Of a DNA stretch of 64,000 bases, positions 60,138 to 64,000 are shown one piece after another. Position 1 is the first letter of the stretch. Every line of letters begins with the position of its first letter. Made by a program: the position numbers and the translations under genes. The notes under the pieces were generated by a model, which searched no databases, was not told the DNA's origin, and saw only the letters and a list, made by a program, of their open reading frames with translations. Source of the DNA: Flavobacteriales bacterium (GTDB lineage: Bacteria; Bacteroidota; Bacteroidia; CAIKAF01); assembly GCA_022402535.1 (NCBI GenBank), contig JAKRSD010000007.1:139110-203109 (forward strand), written 5' to 3'.

Positions 60138-61712
60138 ATGGCTGAAAATAACTTCAACCTGTTTAAAAATTTCAAATCCGATTTGCCCGCCGGTCTGGTG
60201 GTATATCTGGTAGCCCTGCCCCTTTGTCTGGGTGTGGCCCTGGCCTCTACCGGCAAACCCGATTATCTGTTTGCCGGCATTATCGCCGGTGTGGTGGGTG
60301 GTATCGTGGTGGGTGCACTCAGCGGTTCTTCATTGGGAGTTTCAGGACCGGCAGCCGGGTTGGTGGTTATCGTACTTAACGCCATTTCAACCCTCGGGAG
60401 CTTTGAAGCGTTTCTTTTGGCTGTTGTATTGGCAGGGGCCATACAACTGATTGCAGGCTTTGTAAACGCCGGGATCATCGGGTATTACTTCCCTTCTTCC
60501 GTGATTAAGGGCATGTTGGCAGCCATAGGAATCACCCTGGTGCTCAAAGAAATTCCACATGCCTTGGGCTACGATGAAGATTTTATGGGCGATGAAGCCT
60601 TTCTGCAAAAAGACGGACACAATACGTTTACCGAAATTTATCATGCATTCCGATACAGCAGCGTAGGGGCAATTATTATTTCTGTCGTTTCCATCGGATT
60701 ACTGCTGTTGTTTGACCGGCCTTTTATGAAAAAAATCGGGCTGTTTAAATTTCTTCCGGGAGCTTTATTTGTGGTCATCACAGGTATTGTATTGAATATA
60801 ATTTTCGGAGTCGTGGCTCCCGAATGGGTTATGGCCGGCAAACACCTGGTTCAGTTGCCGGTGGCGTCTTCACCTTCGGAATTTATCAGCTTTTTCCGTA
60901 TGCCCGATTTCAGTGCATTCAGCAATCCCAATGTGTATGTAGTGGCTTTCACACTGGCTATTATTGCCAGTCTGGAAACTCTGCTTTCCGTAGAAGCAAC
61001 CGACAAACTCGACCCCTATAAACGCAATACACCCACCAACCGCGAGCTTAAAGCACAGGGCATCGGAAATATGGTTTCCGGATTAATAGGCGGTTTGCCC
61101 GTTACCCAGGTAATTGTGCGTAGCTCGGCCAATATCGAATCGGGCGGAAAAACCAAAATGGCCACAATCATACATGGTGCCATTTTACTTTTATCGGCGG
61201 TGTTTATTCCGTATTATCTTAATTTTATTCCACTGGCTTCATTAGCAGCCGTGTTGCTGATGGTGGGTTACAAACTTTCTAAAGTGTCTTTATATAAATC
61301 CATGTTCAAACTGGGTTGGGATCAGTTTATCCCTTTTGTGGTAACCGTGGTGGCCATCTTATTTACCGATTTGTTAAAAGGTATAGGAATCGGAATGGTG
61401 GTGGCGATTTTCTTTATTCTTCGTAAAAACTACAAACATTCATATTCCTACAAAACGGAAACCCAACTAGAAGGAGAAGTAATCACGATTCGTTTATCGG
61501 AAGAAGTTACCTTTTTAAACAAAGGCAGCATTCAGCTTACGTTAGACAAACTGCCTAACGGATGTACCGTAATTATTGACGGTTCTAAATCGAAAAACAT
61601 TGATTACGATGTATTGGAAATCATACAGGATTTCAAAAATCATTCGGCACCCAATCGGGGCATAACAGTAGAAACTATCGGAATTAAAGATGTAACCGTA
61701 ACGGGACATTAG
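60138..61712 (+). CDS. SulP-family inorganic anion transporter
   Basis: 524 aa. The N-terminal transporter part (about 10-430) has 10-12 hydrophobic helices with the SulP signature GLVVYLVALPLCLGVALAS at the start and VSGLIGGLPVTQVIVRSSAN in the core. A reduced STAS-like domain follows (about 440-524, with GCTVIIDGSKSKNIDYDVLE). Linked to a beta-carbonic anhydrase gene, it most likely carries bicarbonate, though sulfate cannot be excluded. A strong terminator follows at 61744. Confidence 0.92.
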   Translation: MAENNFNLFKNFKSDLPAGLVVYLVALPLCLGVALASTGKPDYLFAGIIAGVVGGIVVGALSGSSLGVSGPAAGLVVIVLNAISTLGSFEAFLLAVVLAGAIQLIAGFVNAGIIGYYFPSSVIKGMLAAIGITLVLKEIPHALGYDEDFMGDEAFLQKDGHNTFTEIYHAFRYSSVGAIIISVVSIGLLLLFDRPFMKKIGLFKFLPGALFVVITGIVLNIIFGVVAPEWVMAGKHLVQLPVASSPSEFISFFRMPDFSAFSNPNVYVVAFTLAIIASLETLLSVEATDKLDPYKRNTPTNRELKAQGIGNMVSGLIGGLPVTQVIVRSSANIESGGKTKMATIIHGAILLLSAVFIPYYLNFIPLASLAAVLLMVGYKLSKVSLYKSMFKLGWDQFIPFVVTVVAILFTDLLKGIGIGMVVAIFFILRKNYKHSYSYKTETQLEGEVITIRLSEEVTFLNKGSIQLTLDKLPNGCTVIIDGSKSKNIDYDVLEIIQDFKNHSAPNRGITVETIGIKDVTVTGH

Positions 61713-61743
61713 ACCCAAGAACCCTGCATTTCAATAACAAAAA

Positions 61744-61770
61744 AAGAGCCGGACATGTCCGGCTCTTTCT
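61744..61770. terminator. Strong bidirectional terminator after the SulP gene
   Basis: AGAGCCGGACATGTCCGGCTCT is a perfect palindrome, flanked by A-run and T-run. It separates the SulP gene from the convergent DUF2911 gene. Confidence 0.85.
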
Positions 61771-61792
61771 CTATTAAATAAAGCGATTGGAA

Positions 61793-62668
61793 TTATTTTT
61801 TTCCTTTCCCTTTGGGGGCAAAAGCAGCCCAATCAATCACCGCTTTTTCAATTTCTGCTTTATAGGCATCATAAAAACCGCTGGGATTTTTTTCACCGTT
61901 TGCTTTAGCCTCAGCAGCCCATTGATAGGCACCGGCATTATCCCCTTTTTTAGCCAGAATCTGGGCTTTTACCCACTTATTAAAAAAGTGATCTTTCAGG
62001 CTGATGGACTGATCTATCCACGCCAAGGCTTTATCGGCATTCAATCCGTTGGCATTGCTGTAGCGGGCAGCCTGGGCCAGATCGTACCACAAACCGCCGG
62101 TTTTGCGCTCAAACGCCGCCAGATTGGCTTCGGCGTTTTTCACGGAATTGGTTTTAAACCCAAAACTTACGCGGGTTTTTTCCCAGGTGATATGCACCAT
62201 TCCTTCATTATCCGAAACCGGATCAACCGTAAACTCCAGACGTTCTTTAAATTCGGGTGCGGCTGTGGCTTTTGCTTTAAAACGCAACACATCCAGCGAC
62301 TCTTTATAGTCGGTGCTTCCTTTTTGACCTTCGTTGGTGTTGATGATGATCGTCCATTCATTAGCCGAAGGAATGGTAAACAACGCATACTCACCGGCAG
62401 CAATGGTTTTACCGGCTATTTCTACCTCTTTACCAAAAGTAATGGCTGTGGCAGAATTCGCTCCCGTGCGCCATACTTTATCCATGGGTACCAAACCGCC
62501 CCATATTTTACGGCCGGCAACAGCAGGACGAGAATATTCGATGGTTACGTCGGTTAAACCCACACGCTGTTCCACCTTGGCTTTAGGACTGGGAACGGGA
62601 AGTTCCAATTGGGCAAATAATAGTCCTGTTGATAAGGCCATGGTCATAGTCATCAGTGTTCTTTTCAT
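61793..62668 (-). CDS. DUF2911-domain secreted protein
   Basis: 291 aa from the ATG at 62668, with a signal peptide MKRTLMTMTMALSTGLLFAQ. The DUF2911 part (about 30-185) contains VTIEYSRPAVAGRKIWGGLVP in two pieces, WRTGANSATAI and GEYALFTIP. The C-terminal 110 residues look like a TPR-style helical region (LAQAARYSNANGL, IDQSISLKD, AYQWAAEAK). It is periplasmic or outer-membrane-associated. No catalytic function is known for the family. Confidence 0.88.
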   Translation of the reverse strand: MKRTLMTMTMALSTGLLFAQLELPVPSPKAKVEQRVGLTDVTIEYSRPAVAGRKIWGGLVPMDKVWRTGANSATAITFGKEVEIAGKTIAAGEYALFTIPSANEWTIIINTNEGQKGSTDYKESLDVLRFKAKATAAPEFKERLEFTVDPVSDNEGMVHITWEKTRVSFGFKTNSVKNAEANLAAFERKTGGLWYDLAQAARYSNANGLNADKALAWIDQSISLKDHFFNKWVKAQILAKKGDNAGAYQWAAEAKANGEKNPSGFYDAYKAEIEKAVIDWAAFAPKGKGKK

Positions 62669-62817
62669 CTCAAAATAATATTGTTTAAGTTCATAAAAGT
62701 AACCTAAATTCACAGAAAAGGTTGCCAATAAGTTCGTTTTACATCTCGATTTGCTCGCAAATGTTAATGAATATTTAAACCTATAGGGTGATAACGTGTT
62801 ATAAAAACTGAATGTAG

Positions 62818-62825
62818 TACTTTTG
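62818..62825 (+). promoter_or_regulatory. Putative -7 box before the small secreted-protein gene
   Basis: TACTTTTG, an exact TAnnTTTG match, ends 9 nt before the ATG at 62835. GTG stands at the usual -33 distance. Confidence 0.4.
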
Positions 62826-62834
62826 GCTCGCTAA

Positions 62835-63242
62835 ATGAAAAAGGGGATTTTTACATTTTTGTTTCTATCGGTTTTGGCATCGGGAATCTCCTTTTGCCGA
62901 ACTCTCAGTCCATTTGAAAAAATGGCAGAAACCACCGTCATTTCCCACGAAACGCAAATATGTGATGCGCATTTGGGTGATGTTTCGGACAATCACTCCG
63001 ATATCATTTACGAAGATTGGACATTCAACCGCCTTATTTTATCGAGAACCCGAAGAGTTGAAAACAACCGCAGAAAATCAGGCCGTTTTTTAAAGCAGGA
63101 TTCCGTAGTAGAATTAGTGGGGTCATTTCACTCCTCATTAATTCAATTAATAAATCACTCCAATTTTTTATTTTTTAAAGAAAATAACTTGACGGCGAAG
63201 CCGGGTTATTACAATTTTATTTTTAGGCTCACGCCTTTTTAA
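62835..63242 (+). CDS. Small secreted protein, unknown, upstream of efflux genes
   Basis: 135 aa with a signal peptide (about 1-21, ISFCR). No recognised domain. The mature part is His/Asp-rich near residues 38-60 (SHETQICDAHLGDVSDNHSD) and basic further on (TRRVENNRRKSGR). It lies 64 nt upstream of an RND-type membrane-fusion protein and may be co-transcribed. The cluster of His, Cys and Asp suggests metal binding, unproven. Confidence 0.6.
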   Translation: MKKGIFTFLFLSVLASGISFCRTLSPFEKMAETTVISHETQICDAHLGDVSDNHSDIIYEDWTFNRLILSRTRRVENNRRKSGRFLKQDSVVELVGSFHSSLIQLINHSNFLFFKENNLTAKPGYYNFIFRLTPF

Positions 63243-63306
63243 GCCCTTTACCCTTGTGTAACAAGGATTTTTTCGTTTTTATTTTTTAATCATTAATTTA
63301 TTTAAA

Positions 63307-64000
63307 ATGAATTATTTACGCCTTTTGGTTGTATTGGTATTATTTGTTGGTCTGTATTCCTGCGAAAGCTCTTCGGGAAAATCAAACACTATAGCTACTT
63401 CAAAGTTTAAAGTAGTAAGTCCGGCATTGAAAGATACCGTATTAGTGAATGAGTATGTGGCAGATATTGAAGCTGAAAATAATGTTGAAATCAGGCTCAG
63501 GGTAGGTGGATTTTTAGATAAAATTTATGTGAAAGAAGGGCAGGAAATAAAAAAAGGAGATTTGCTTTTTTATATAAATGATGCCGAATACCGCAACCGC
63601 CTTATGGGCATGAAAGCTACGCTAGCCAACGCCAAAGCAGAATTAAACGTGGCTGAAGTAGAACAAAAAAGGGTAGCCTCTTTGGTTAAACAAAATATAC
63701 TTTCACCTTCGGAGGCCGATGTGGCCAACTCTAAACTGGAAGCGGCCAAAGCCAAAGTGGAAGAAGCTGCGGCAAACGTAGAATATGCAGAAATTCAACT
63801 TTCGTACACCAAAATAAAGGCACCGTTTAATGGCGTAATTGACCGTATTCCGCTAAAAACAGGTTCCCTGTTGAAAGAAGGAGATCTGTTAACCACCGTT
63901 TCTGAAATTCAGGGAGTATATGCCTATTTTCATATTTCAGAAAATGAATACCTGTCCATGATCAAAAATAATCAGGTTCAACATACAGAGACTTATCTGG
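63307..64000 (+). CDS. RND efflux membrane-fusion lipoprotein (5' part, cut by window edge)
   Basis: 231 codons are visible. A lipoprotein signal ends in LYSCES (lipobox Cys about residue 19). The periplasmic adaptor pattern follows: a biotinyl-lipoyl half VGGFLDKIYVKEGQEIKKGD, an alpha-helical hairpin (about 95-160), the second lipoyl half YTKIKAPFNGVIDRI, and the start of the beta-barrel domain. It would join an RND inner-membrane pump and an outer-membrane TolC-like channel encoded beyond the window. Confidence 0.92.
   Translation, partial: MNYLRLLVVLVLFVGLYSCESSSGKSNTIATSKFKVVSPALKDTVLVNEYVADIEAENNVEIRLRVGGFLDKIYVKEGQEIKKGDLLFYINDAEYRNRLMGMKATLANAKAELNVAEVEQKRVASLVKQNILSPSEADVANSKLEAAKAKVEEAAANVEYAEIQLSYTKIKAPFNGVIDRIPLKTGSLLKEGDLLTTVSEIQGVYAYFHISENEYLSMIKNNQVQHTETYL

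Noticed and set aside
61787-62557. A 256-aa open frame on the plus strand
   Set aside because: It lies fully antisense to the DUF2911 gene, has no domain, and lacks a promoter. It is a shadow frame.

Overview
The window comes from a chromosome of a member of the Bacteroidota. The signs are two very long secreted proteins with type IX secretion (T9SS) C-terminal sorting domains, promoter boxes of the TAnnTTTG type, almost no Shine-Dalgarno sequences, a tmRNA tag ending in AMAA, and the conserved block CBS protein - NAD kinase - DUF6089 - UppS - BamA - Skp - MurI. I cannot name the genus.

Layout. 1-5.5 kb (minus strand): an alpha/beta hydrolase cut by the window edge, the two subunits of 3-oxoacid CoA-transferase separated by a small four-helix-bundle gene that sits inside a 35-nt inverted repeat, an AAA+/DUF4143 ATPase flanked by repeats, a YbfF-like esterase and pdxJ. 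5.6-14.9 kb (plus strand): the envelope block from the CBS protein and nadK through two tandem DUF6089 barrels, uppS, bamA, skp and murI to an acyltransferase. 14.9-23.0 kb: the tmRNA gene ssrA with a 7.7-kb integrated element in its 3' end. The element carries a tyrosine integrase, an unknown 444-aa protein, an HTH/excisionase-like protein, an HUH rolling-circle Rep, a single-chain restriction-modification enzyme and a small unknown ORF. It is bounded by a 15-bp direct repeat, has matching arm-type repeats near both ends, and supplies a replacement terminator for ssrA.

23.3-31.9 kb: two M28 peptidases enclose a two-gene unit, a 1380-aa protein of unknown function and a caspase-family (C14) protease 20 nt downstream. 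This is the best candidate in the window for an undescribed system. 31.9-43.9 kb: a non-canonical HMG-CoA-lyase-like enzyme, an OmpA protein, glycosyltransferases, guanylate kinase, acyltransferase, tsaB and two von Willebrand A proteins. 43.9-58.4 kb: a 2341-aa T9SS beta-helix protein with seven cysteine repeats, pth, alaS, a NifU-like protein, and an 1142-aa T9SS protein with glycine-rich and collagen-like segments and Ig/PKD-like repeats. 58.4-61.7 kb: a carbon-handling group with a gamma-class carbonic anhydrase homologue, a beta-carbonic anhydrase and a SulP anion transporter. 61.8-64 kb: a DUF2911 protein, a small secreted protein, and the start of an RND-type efflux membrane-fusion lipoprotein cut by the window edge.

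The mix is a normal housekeeping chromosome interrupted by small insertions: a cassette between scoA and scoB, a repeat-flanked ATPase, and the ssrA element. No rRNA, tRNA, CRISPR array or IS transposase was recognised.
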